A DNA stretch of 6,782 nt from Bacillota bacterium (lineage in GTDB: Bacteria > Bacillota > Clostridia > Christensenellales > CAG-138): NCBI GenBank assembly GCA_023458355.1, contig JAEWZS010000166.1, forward strand, positions 1 to 6,782, in the 5' to 3' direction. The notes under the pieces are model-generated. The model was given only the letters and a program-made list of their open reading frames with translations, searched no databases and had not been told where the DNA came from. Shown here one piece after another: positions 1 to 6,521 of this stretch. Position 1 is the stretch's first letter, and every line of letters starts with the position of its first letter. A program made the translations under genes and the position numbers.

Positions 1-286
1 GCCCTATGTTACCGGCACCTACGATGATAACGCGATAACGGCCGTTGAGCGAGAGTATACTCTTGATTTCATGCAGCAGCGTATCGACACGGTAGCCGTA
101 GCCCTGCTGCCCAAAGCCGCCAAAGCAGTTAAAATCCTGCCGCACTTGCGATGCATTCAGGCGCATTCGCTGCGCGAGGTTTCCCGATGATATACGCTCT
201 GTTCCGCTCGCCTTGAGCTGTAAGAGCTCTCGATAATAGCGTGGGAGTCTGCGGATGACCGCTTCGGATACGTATTCGGTCTGCAT
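1..286 (-). CDS. rex: Redox-sensing transcriptional repressor Rex, N-terminal part (cut by the window edge)
   Basis: Rex proteins are dimeric repressors that bind DNA when NADH is low relative to NAD+ and let go when NADH rises; in Clostridia they control fermentation and NADH-reoxidation genes. The first 95 residues are visible. Residues 1-80 form the winged-helix DNA-binding domain, with the family stretches IRRLPRYYREL (11-21), ASQVRQDFNCFGGFG (45-59) and QQGYGYRV (60-67). Residues 86-95 begin the Rossmann NAD(H)-binding domain, with the glycine motif GAGNIG at 90-95. Rex proteins are usually a little over 200 residues, so more than half the gene lies beyond position 1. The ATG start is firm: AGGAGG sits 6 nt upstream and the product begins where Rex proteins normally begin. 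It follows the nitroreductase-like gene by 33 nt on the same strand, so read-through is likely. The family call is very secure; its targets here are unknown. Confidence 0.96.
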   Translation of the reverse strand, partial: MQTEYVSEAVIRRLPRYYRELLQLKASGTERISSGNLAQRMRLNASQVRQDFNCFGGFGQQGYGYRVDTLLHEIKSILSLNGRYRVIIVGAGNIG

Positions 287-290
287 GGTG

Positions 291-298
291 AACCTCCT
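291..298 (-). promoter_or_regulatory. Ribosome binding site of rex
   Basis: Read on the minus strand, this is AGGAGGTT, a near-perfect match to the Shine-Dalgarno consensus. The AGGAGG core lies 6 nt before the rex ATG and fixes that start. It is the strongest ribosome site in the window, which suggests rex is translated well even if transcribed from a distant promoter. Confidence 0.9.
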
Positions 299-319
299 AT
301 TACATTATGCTTGAAATAT

Positions 320-1066
320 CTAAACAACCGGCCGGAATAGATTTCCCATTTCGGTTTTTTCCCACTCGCCGCTGACACCGCAATGTGCTGCGCCGAGCTC
401 CACGTGCAGCATAGCAATACCGCAGTCGAGCCTTGCGTAACCAAAATTCTCGTTTGTACGGTACACGGCAACGCCTTTTTCATCCGCCGAAAATTCCCAG
501 GGCTGCGCGTTCATTGCGGATGGCGCAAGCCTTGCGCATTCAAGCGCGCGCTGCTGCCACTCGGGAAGATCGATGAGTGCTTCCTGCGACATGCCCGTAA
601 GCTTATCGAGGCCTTTGCGCGGACGGCCAACGTATTTTTCAGCCGTTACCCCAAACGCCATAACGATGGCCAGCTTTTCACCTTCTTCAAGCGTGAGCTC
701 CTTAAGAGCTGCACGCTTAAATTTCGGAAGCCCCAGCCAGCAGGTACCAATGCCCATTGTGGCGCATTCGAGCGCAAACGTTTCGCCTAAGTACCCTACT
801 GTTTCAGGCTCGGCACCGTTTGAAACGATGGCTGCCAGGCAGTCCGTGCCGGCAATGCGCCCGTAGTTAAAAAGCGAGCGCGCAAAGAAAGCTTCGTTGC
901 GTAATAGGGTGATGCGCACGCCTCGTGCACTCAGCAGCTCCGCGGCCTCCCAAAGGGCTTTCATGTCTTCCTCAGAAGGTGCTCCTTCATACTTGCGCAC
1001 CGAAAACCGCTGCCCCACCGCGTTATACCAGCGTTCCATATTCCGTTCCAATTGATCCCCCAGCAT
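320..1066 (-). CDS. Nitroreductase-like flavoprotein (two-lobed TM1586-type family)
   Basis: A predicted cytoplasmic flavoprotein of 248 residues. It resembles the putative nitroreductase family typified by Thermotoga TM1586, in which two nitroreductase-like halves are fused in one chain. Seen in the sequence: the N-terminal WYNAVGQRFSVRKY (13-26), where R20, S22 and R24 match the FMN-phosphate-binding pattern; a mid-protein CATMGIGTCWLG (101-112); ARLAPSAMNAQPWEF (178-192); and the C-terminal block DCGIAMLHVELGAA (214-227) with GEWE at 233-236. Enzymes of this fold use FMN and usually NAD(P)H, but the substrate of this subfamily is not known. The start is uncertain: the first ATG has only a weak upstream site. 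An ATG nine codons later (at 1039), just before RWYNAVGQR, fits the usual family start better and would give 239 residues. It begins 12 nt after uvrA and 33 nt before rex, so co-transcription with both is likely. There is no signal peptide or membrane segment. Confidence 0.92.
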   Translation of the reverse strand: MLGDQLERNMERWYNAVGQRFSVRKYEGAPSEEDMKALWEAAELLSARGVRITLLRNEAFFARSLFNYGRIAGTDCLAAIVSNGAEPETVGYLGETFALECATMGIGTCWLGLPKFKRAALKELTLEEGEKLAIVMAFGVTAEKYVGRPRKGLDKLTGMSQEALIDLPEWQQRALECARLAPSAMNAQPWEFSADEKGVAVYRTNENFGYARLDCGIAMLHVELGAAHCGVSGEWEKTEMGNLFRPVV

Positions 1067-1078
1067 CCGGCGCGTTTC

Positions 1079-3898
1079 TCAAAGCATTTTTCTCAAATAC
1101 GCACCTGTATAGCTTTTTTCGTTTCGTGCGAGCTCCTCGGGCGTGCCGCAGCCTATCAAAGTACCGCCTTGGTCGCCTCCCTCAGGCCCTAAATCTATTA
1201 TATAATCCGCAGTCTTGATTACGTCAAGATTATGTTCGATAACAAGTACCGAACTTCCTCCTTCTACAAGCCTTAAGAGAATCTGCAAAAGCCTTTCAAC
1301 ATCCGCAATATGAAGGCCTGTGGTTGGCTCATCGAGCACATAAAGCGTTTTTCCCGTGTCGCGTCTGCTAAGCTCTGTGGCCAGCTTCACGCGCTGTGCC
1401 TCGCCTCCTGAAAGCGTCGTGGATGGCTGTCCGAGCCGTACATAACCTAATCCCACGTCGTTGAGGGTTTCGAGCTTTCGCGCAATGCGTGGGAGAGGCT
1501 CAAAAAATCGAAATGCCTCCTCCACCGTCATATCGAGCACATCGGATATGGTTTTGCCTTTATAATGCACCTCCAACGTTTCACGGTTGTAACGTTTACC
1601 TTTACAAACCTCACAAGGCACATATACATCGGGAAGGAAATGCATCTCAATTTTTATGATACCGTCACCCTTACAGGTTTCACAGCGGCCTCCCTTGGTG
1701 TTGAAGCTGAAACGCCCGTTGTTGTAGCCCCGAACCTTAGCTTCGGGCGTCATGGCGAACACCTCGCGGATGAGGTCGAAAACCCCGGTGTAGGTGGCGG
1801 GATTGCTTCGCGGTGTGCGCCCGATAGGCGATTGGTCGATATCGATGATCTTATCGAGATATTGGATCCCGTCGATGCTGTCGTAAGTGTTTCCTACGCG
1901 CACCTTGGCGCGGTTGAGGTCACGCAGAAGCGTTTTTCTGACAATTTCGTTGACGAGGCTCGATTTTCCGCTGCCCGAAACACCTGTGACGCAGGTAAAT
2001 ACGCCTAAGGGTATCTTGACGTCAATATTTTTTAAATTGTTGGCACGTGCGCCGCGCACTTTGAGCCAATGCTCAGGTTTGCGCCTGCTTTTGGGTACGG
2101 GAATGGATCGCTTGCCGCTTAAAAACTGGCCTGTAACGGAATTTTCAACAAGCATAACCTCCTCAAGCGTACCCTGCGCCACAAGTTCACCGCCATGCTC
2201 TCCCGCCCCGGGGCCTATATCCACCAAATAATCCGCCTCGCGGATGGTTTCCTCGTCGTGTTCCACCACCACAAGCGTATTGCCAAGGTCGCGCATGTTT
2301 TTAAGCGTCCTTAAAAGCTTCGCGTTGTCGCGCTGGTGAAGGCCTATGCTCGGCTCGTCGAGGATGTACAATACCCCCACGAGGCCGGAGCCGATTTGCG
2401 TAGCGAGCCTTATGCGCTGTGCTTCCCCGCCCGAAAGCGTATTGGCAGCGCGAGAAAGCGTAAGGTAGTTAAGCCCCACGTCCTCCAAAAAGCCCAGACG
2501 GGAGTTAAGCTCCTTCATAATCTGCGAGGCGATAATGCTCTCGCTTTCGGAAAGCGTGAGCGAATTCAAAAACTCCCGTGCCCTTGATACCGTCATATCG
2601 CTCAAATCCGCAATGGAAACCCCACCCACCGTTACAGCCAAGCTTTCTTTTTTAAGGCGCTTGCCGCCGCAATCCGGGCATGGGATAGAAGACATATAGC
2701 TTTCAAGCTCCTGCTTAGACGCTTCGGATTGCGTCTCGCGGTGGCGGCGTTCCATATTGTTGATAACGCCCTCAAACGGCGCATCAAACGTTCCGGAGCC
2801 GAACTCACGGTTGTAGCTTATATGCAGCTTTTCGCTGCCGGTACCGTAAAGGAGCACGCGCTTTGCGGTGTCACTCAGCTCGCGCCACGGCGTTGTGACC
2901 GAAAAATCATAGCGCTCAGCGAGTGCGTTAAAATACATGGAAGCGATAGTATCCTTCGAATCGCTCTGCCAGCCCGATACGGAAATAGCCCCTTGCTCAA
3001 GGGATAGAGACTGGTTTGGGATGATGATGCTCTCATCCATCTTGAGCATCATGCCTAATCCCATGCAGGTGGGGCATGCTCCGAAGGGGTTGTTGAACGA
3101 GAACATGCGGGGCGTAAGCTCCTCCATGCTCATGCCGTGCTCGGGGCAGGCGTAATTCTGTGAGAATGTCAACTCCTCTTCGGAATTTACATCGATCTTC
3201 ACAAGCCCTTCGCCAAACGCAAACGCCGTCTCAAGCGAATCTGTCAGACGGCTTTCAAAACCCTCGCGGATCACGAGCCTGTCCACAATCACGTCTACGG
3301 TATGCTTATATTTTTTATCGAGCGCAGGCACCTCGTTGATATCGTAGATTACACCGTCCACGCGCACACGGACATAGCCCTCTTTGCGTATCTGCTCAAG
3401 AAGCTTTTGGTGCTCGCCCTTTCTCGCGCGCACGGCAGGTGCTATCACCTGTATGCGCGTACCTTCGCCGAGCGCTTTTATCTGATCGACAACCTGGTCC
3501 ACACTCTGGCGCGCAATCATGCGGCCGCATTCGGGACAATGCGGTATTCCCATGCGCGCATACATCAGCCTAAAATAATCGTGCACCTCCGTGACCGTAC
3601 CCACCGTTGAGCGCGGGTTGTTGGAGGTGCTTTTCTGATCGATGGATATTGCGGGCGAAAGACCTTCGATATAATCTACATCGGGCTTCTCCATCTGACC
3701 CAAAAACATGCGGGCATAAGAGGAAAGCGATTCGACATACCGTCTTTGCCCTTCCGCATAGATGGTATCAAACGCCAGAGACGACTTGCCGGAGCCCGAA
3801 AGCCCCGAGAATACGATAAGCTTGTTGCGCGGCAGCGTAAGATCGATGTTTTTAAGGTTGTGCTCGCGCGCGCCTTTTATGGTGATGCAGTCCTTCAT
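1079..3898 (-). CDS. uvrA: Excinuclease ABC subunit A (UvrA)
   Basis: UvrA is the damage-sensing subunit of nucleotide excision repair, a dimeric DNA-binding protein with two ABC-type ATPase modules that loads UvrB at lesions. The 939 residues match the usual full length. Module I has Walker A GLSGSGKS (32-39), signature LSGGEAQR (488-495), Walker B ILDEPS (512-517) and switch histidine H547. Module II has Walker A GVSGSGKS (639-646), signature LSGGEAQR (829-836), Walker B VLDEPT (854-859) and H889. Three probable zinc sites are visible: C121/C124 with C407/C410; C251-x2-H254-x20-C275-x2-C278, where one expected cysteine is histidine; and C739-x2-C742-x19-C762-x2-C765. The insertion between Walker A I and signature I holds the UvrB- and DNA-binding regions. 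The ATG is the only usable start before an upstream in-frame stop; its GGAG lies 13 nt away, which is rather far. It follows the Nudix gene by 82 nt and precedes the nitroreductase-like gene by 12 nt. The gene appears intact. Confidence 0.99.
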   Translation of the reverse strand: MKDCITIKGAREHNLKNIDLTLPRNKLIVFSGLSGSGKSSLAFDTIYAEGQRRYVESLSSYARMFLGQMEKPDVDYIEGLSPAISIDQKSTSNNPRSTVGTVTEVHDYFRLMYARMGIPHCPECGRMIARQSVDQVVDQIKALGEGTRIQVIAPAVRARKGEHQKLLEQIRKEGYVRVRVDGVIYDINEVPALDKKYKHTVDVIVDRLVIREGFESRLTDSLETAFAFGEGLVKIDVNSEEELTFSQNYACPEHGMSMEELTPRMFSFNNPFGACPTCMGLGMMLKMDESIIIPNQSLSLEQGAISVSGWQSDSKDTIASMYFNALAERYDFSVTTPWRELSDTAKRVLLYGTGSEKLHISYNREFGSGTFDAPFEGVINNMERRHRETQSEASKQELESYMSSIPCPDCGGKRLKKESLAVTVGGVSIADLSDMTVSRAREFLNSLTLSESESIIASQIMKELNSRLGFLEDVGLNYLTLSRAANTLSGGEAQRIRLATQIGSGLVGVLYILDEPSIGLHQRDNAKLLRTLKNMRDLGNTLVVVEHDEETIREADYLVDIGPGAGEHGGELVAQGTLEEVMLVENSVTGQFLSGKRSIPVPKSRRKPEHWLKVRGARANNLKNIDVKIPLGVFTCVTGVSGSGKSSLVNEIVRKTLLRDLNRAKVRVGNTYDSIDGIQYLDKIIDIDQSPIGRTPRSNPATYTGVFDLIREVFAMTPEAKVRGYNNGRFSFNTKGGRCETCKGDGIIKIEMHFLPDVYVPCEVCKGKRYNRETLEVHYKGKTISDVLDMTVEEAFRFFEPLPRIARKLETLNDVGLGYVRLGQPSTTLSGGEAQRVKLATELSRRDTGKTLYVLDEPTTGLHIADVERLLQILLRLVEGGSSVLVIEHNLDVIKTADYIIDLGPEGGDQGGTLIGCGTPEELARNEKSYTGAYLRKML

Positions 3899-3911
3899 AT
3901 TGTGTTGTTTA

Positions 3912-3915
3912 CTCC
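3912..3915 (-). promoter_or_regulatory. Probable ribosome binding site of uvrA, unusually far from the start
   Basis: On the minus strand this reads GGAG (within TTTTGGAGTAA), with 13 nt between it and the uvrA ATG; 5 to 9 nt is usual. No closer purine-rich site exists, and no in-frame ATG, GTG or TTG lies between it and the ATG. The protein begins exactly where UvrA proteins normally do, so the start stands and initiation may be inefficient. Confidence 0.55.
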
Positions 3916-3925
3916 AAAATATCTC

Positions 3926-3942
3926 ACGCGATGTGTTCGCGT
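3926..3942 (-). repeat. Perfect 6-bp inverted repeat in the uvrA leader (possible operator or hairpin)
   Basis: On the minus strand this is ACGCGA, the loop ACACA, then TCGCGT: two perfectly complementary 6-base arms with a 5-base loop. In RNA the stem could extend by one G-U wobble and one A-U pair on the outside. It lies between the Nudix stop and the uvrA start, 28 nt before the uvrA ATG. It might be a protein-binding operator, a leader hairpin, or a weak terminator for the Nudix transcript. The bases after it (GAGATATTTTGG) lack a proper T run, so termination is the poorest reading. The left part contains CGAAC, half of the SOS-box pattern of Gram-positive bacteria, but the second half does not match. 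Confidence 0.5.
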
Positions 3943-3980
3943 AAATTGTTTATTTCGCATTGGGGGAATTGACAGGATAC

Positions 3981-4436
3981 TCAAACCAAGTATCCCATTT
4001 TAATTTTATTGTCCAGTTCCCATAAGGCGACTTTATTACTGTCGTATTTAAGTCTTTGCTTGGCGGTTGCATAGTCTACCCATTCATATGCCGTATGTTC
4101 TTTGGAAATCTTCAACTCTGCATTGGCCACATTGACCGTAAACGAATATTCCGGGATTACAAGGCATTGCTTCTCCCATAACTTTCCGTACTCCTTAAAG
4201 CATTCTGTTGAAATACTGCAATAGGTTTCTAATGCAGTATAAGCATTGTCGGGTAAAATTCCGGCTTCTTCAAACGCTTCACGCTTTGCGGATTGCATCG
4301 GTATTTCCCCGTCCTCACCGCCGCCGGCTACAAATTGCCAAATCGCCATATCGGATCTTTGAAGCACAGCATATTTGATTGCTTTATCCTGAATCATGTA
4401 CGGTATAACCAATACCTGATATTTAGCTCTTGCCAT
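3981..4436 (-). CDS. Nudix hydrolase, resembling NudB-type (dihydroneopterin triphosphate) pyrophosphatases
   Basis: Nudix enzymes split nucleoside diphosphates linked to another group, using Mg2+ or Mn2+ held by the Nudix box. The 151-residue product carries a complete box at 38-60: G38-x5-E44-x7-R52-E53-x2-E56-E57-x-G59-I60, so all catalytic glutamates are present. Before it, VLVIPYMIQ (8-16), the LQRSD turn (25-29) and WQFVAGG (33-39) fit the Nudix fold. The C-terminal part, EHTAYEWVDYATAKQRL with SNKVALWEL, resembles the end of NudB-type enzymes, which act on dihydroneopterin triphosphate in folate synthesis and on some dNTPs. The true substrate cannot be read from sequence. The gene is about 42% GC by hand count, against about 55% in a sampled line of uvrB, and uses AT-rich codons. 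It lies 50 nt after uvrB and 82 nt before uvrA, with its own strong ribosome site. This suggests later insertion into a uvrB-uvrA pair; a house-cleaning role in nucleotide damage is possible but unproven. Confidence 0.93.
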   Translation of the reverse strand: MARAKYQVLVIPYMIQDKAIKYAVLQRSDMAIWQFVAGGGEDGEIPMQSAKREAFEEAGILPDNAYTALETYCSISTECFKEYGKLWEKQCLVIPEYSFTVNVANAELKISKEHTAYEWVDYATAKQRLKYDSNKVALWELDNKIKMGYLV

Positions 4437-4441
4437 ACTTG

Positions 4442-4447
4442 CTCCTT
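4442..4447 (-). promoter_or_regulatory. Ribosome binding site of the Nudix gene
   Basis: On the minus strand this reads AAGGAG, followed by 5 nt and the ATG of the Nudix gene. It is a strong, well-placed Shine-Dalgarno site, so the gene does not depend on translation of uvrB upstream. Confidence 0.85.
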
Positions 4448-4456
4448 CTTGTCTAA

Positions 4457-4485
4457 TCTATAGCTAAAGCTTTCATCCATAATAA
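4457..4485 (-). promoter_or_regulatory. Possible sigma-A type promoter for the Nudix gene (weak)
   Basis: On the minus strand, TTATTA (4480-4485) and TATAGA (4457-4462) are 17 nt apart, and each matches 4 of 6 bases of the TTGACA and TATAAT consensus. Transcription would start in the short AT-rich gap between uvrB and the Nudix gene, upstream of its ribosome site. No GC-rich terminator hairpin follows uvrB here, so read-through is also possible. AT-rich sequence produces such matches by chance, hence the low confidence. Confidence 0.3.
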
Positions 4486-4486
4486 T

Positions 4487-6514
4487 TTATTTTCTCGTTC
4501 TTCCCCTGGCAGGTTTTTTGCTTCCCGGCATACCGGGAGCAATGCGCTTGGCGGTGCCTTTTTCACTCTCGCCCGTGAGTGCAAGAAGCTCATCACGGAA
4601 CTTTGCCGCGGCTTCGAACTCGAGCTCTGCGGCTGCGGCGCGCATCTGCGTGCGCAGTACCTCTATGCGCTCCTGCCTTACCTCATCGCTCATAGCTCCC
4701 GCGTCCGCCTTGTTTTTAGCGCTAATCTCAAGTATGTTGTGCACGGCTTTTTGCACACTTCTCGGCGTTATGCCGTGCTCTTTATTAAACGCCATCTGCT
4801 TGTCGCGGCGGCGGTTGGTTTCCTGTATAGCGACTTGCATGGAGTTGGTCACCTCGTCCGCGTACATAATGACGCGGCCTTCCACGTTTCGCGCTGCACG
4901 GCCAATGGTCTGCACGAGCGAAGTTGAGGAACGCAAGAATCCTTCTTTATCCGCATCGAGTATAGCCACAAGCCCCACCTCCGGCAGGTCGAGCCCTTCG
5001 CGCAAAAGGTTTATGCCTACAAGAACATCAAACTCGCCTAAGCGCAGGTCGCGTATAATTTCCATACGCTCGATGGTCTCGATATCGGAATGCATATAGC
5101 GAACCTTAATACCCATGCCGTCGAGGTATTCTGTTAACGTTTCCGCCATGCGCTTTGTGAGCGTTGTCACAAGCGTGCGCATACCCTTTGCCGTAACAGT
5201 TTTTATTTCGCCCAAAAGATCATCCACCTGCCCCTTCACGGGGTGGATGCTGATCATAGGGTCTACAAGCCCTGTGGGGCGAATAATCTGCTCAGCCACC
5301 TGCGACGCGAGCCCAAGCTCATAGTCGCCCGGTGTGGCGCTGACGCAGATAAGTTGGTTGAAGCGTTTGGTGAACTCTTCAAACTTTAAAGGCCGGTTAT
5401 CGTACGCGCTCGGTAAGCGGAAGCCGTATTCTACAAGGCTGTTCTTGCGCGAAAAATCACCGTGATACATGCCGCGTATCTGCGGCAGTGTCACGTGCGA
5501 TTCATCGATGATCATCAAAAAGTCCTTCGGGAAATAATCGAGCAGTGTAAACGGCGGCGAGCCGGGAGAGCGGCCGTCAAAATAGCGTGAGTAGTTTTCT
5601 ATACCCATGCAATAGCCGATTTCGCGCATCATCTCCATATCGTAGGTGGTGCGCTGCTCAATTCGCTGTGCTTCTATGAGCTTGTCCGCATCCTTAAATT
5701 CCCGTACGCGATTGTGCATGTCGCGCTCGATGTCATCAAAAGCGCTCATGAGCTTTTCACGGCCTGTAGCATAGTGGGACGCCGGAAATATAGCCACATG
5801 CGAGCGGGTCAAAAGAATTTCTCCGGTTACAATGTTAATCTCGCTGATGCGCTCAATCTCATCGCCGAAAAATTCTATGCGGAGCGCCTTTTCCGACCAA
5901 TTCATGGGGAAAATCTCGAGTACATCGCCCTTGGCGCGAAACGTGCCGCGTGAAAAGTCCATCTCATTGCGCTGGTATTGTATATCCACGAGCTTTTTCA
6001 TAACGGTGTCGCGCTCGATGGTCATACCCCTGCGGAGCGAAATACTGAGCCTTAGGTATTCCTCCGGATCGCCCAGTGCGTAGATGCACGACACCGACGC
6101 CACAATGATGACATCCCGCCGCTCGTTGAGCGCACAGGTGGCACTGTGGCGAAGCTTATCGATTTCGTCGTTAATAGTGGCTGCCTTTTCGATGTATGTA
6201 TCCGACGAAGCGATGTATGCTTCCGGCTGGTAATAGTCGTAATACGAAACAAAATACTCCACGGCGCTGTCGGGAAAAAACTCCTTGAACTCCGCGCAAA
6301 GCTGTGCTGCGAGCGTTTTGTTATGCGCAATCACAAGCGTGGGGCGCTGCACACGCTCGATGACCTTTGCCATTGTGAAGGTTTTGCCGCTGCCGGTAAC
6401 ACCGAGCAGCACTTGTAAGCGGTCGCCCTTAAGAACGCCCGCTGCAAGCTTATCTATGGCCTCGGGCTGGTCGCCCTGCGGCTCAAACGGAGATACAACC
6501 TTAAACTCGTTCAT
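4487..6514 (-). CDS. uvrB: Excinuclease ABC subunit B (UvrB)
   Basis: UvrB is the damage-verifying helicase-like subunit of nucleotide excision repair. UvrA loads it onto DNA, it grips one strand with a beta-hairpin, and it then recruits UvrC for the incisions. The 675 residues are the usual length. In order: the N-terminal FEPQGDQPEAI (10-20); Walker A GVTGSGKT (38-45); the tyrosine-rich hairpin YYDYYQPEAY (91-100), which inserts behind the lesion; Walker B DESH (337-340); SATP (392-395); GINLLREGLDLPEV (500-513); the helicase motif VI QTIGRAARN (535-543) with its arginines; and a C-terminal UVR domain (about 608-645) that binds UvrC. A lysine- and arginine-rich tail ends the protein. The start matches family N-termini; the ribosome site GAGG is only 3 nt away and overlaps the stop of the Dabb gene, which suggests translational coupling. 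The Nudix gene follows after 50 nt. The gene appears intact; uvrC is not in the window. Confidence 0.99.
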   Translation of the reverse strand: MNEFKVVSPFEPQGDQPEAIDKLAAGVLKGDRLQVLLGVTGSGKTFTMAKVIERVQRPTLVIAHNKTLAAQLCAEFKEFFPDSAVEYFVSYYDYYQPEAYIASSDTYIEKAATINDEIDKLRHSATCALNERRDVIIVASVSCIYALGDPEEYLRLSISLRRGMTIERDTVMKKLVDIQYQRNEMDFSRGTFRAKGDVLEIFPMNWSEKALRIEFFGDEIERISEINIVTGEILLTRSHVAIFPASHYATGREKLMSAFDDIERDMHNRVREFKDADKLIEAQRIEQRTTYDMEMMREIGYCMGIENYSRYFDGRSPGSPPFTLLDYFPKDFLMIIDESHVTLPQIRGMYHGDFSRKNSLVEYGFRLPSAYDNRPLKFEEFTKRFNQLICVSATPGDYELGLASQVAEQIIRPTGLVDPMISIHPVKGQVDDLLGEIKTVTAKGMRTLVTTLTKRMAETLTEYLDGMGIKVRYMHSDIETIERMEIIRDLRLGEFDVLVGINLLREGLDLPEVGLVAILDADKEGFLRSSTSLVQTIGRAARNVEGRVIMYADEVTNSMQVAIQETNRRRDKQMAFNKEHGITPRSVQKAVHNILEISAKNKADAGAMSDEVRQERIEVLRTQMRAAAAELEFEAAAKFRDELLALTGESEKGTAKRIAPGMPGSKKPARGRTRK

Positions 6515-6517
6515 AAA

Positions 6518-6521
6518 CCTC
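6518..6521 (-). promoter_or_regulatory. Ribosome binding site of uvrB, overlapping the upstream stop codon
   Basis: The minus strand reads TGAGGTTTATG: the TGA stop of the Dabb gene, a GAGG Shine-Dalgarno core that shares the GA of that stop, 3 nt, and the uvrB ATG. The spacing is shorter than usual. A ribosome finishing the upstream gene would sit on this site, so uvrB initiation is probably coupled to it. Confidence 0.6.

Noticed and set aside
157..483. 108-codon minus-strand frame spanning the flavoprotein-rex junction.
   Set aside because: It overlaps both real genes in another frame and its translation looks like no protein family; rex and its strong ribosome site explain the region.
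383..790. 135-codon open frame on the plus strand, with others like it opposite uvrA and uvrB (for example 1565-2008 and 4518-5099).
   Set aside because: They lie wholly opposite clear genes, have no family resemblance and no good ribosome sites; long antisense frames are expected at this GC content.
3941..3955. TAAACAATTTA upstream of uvrA as a Rex operator.
   Set aside because: Only TAAA/TTTA arms pair and the TTGTTAA half-site spacing is wrong; it looks like a chance AT-rich near-palindrome.
3899..3980. Promoter TTTACG-N18-TATTTT for uvrA.
   Set aside because: Its transcript would begin just past the GGAG ribosome site and so lack it; no better promoter was found in the gap.
4437..4486. 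Terminator after uvrB built on the palindromes AAAGCTTT and CTATAG.
   Set aside because: The arms are short and AT-rich, and no T run follows in the direction of transcription.
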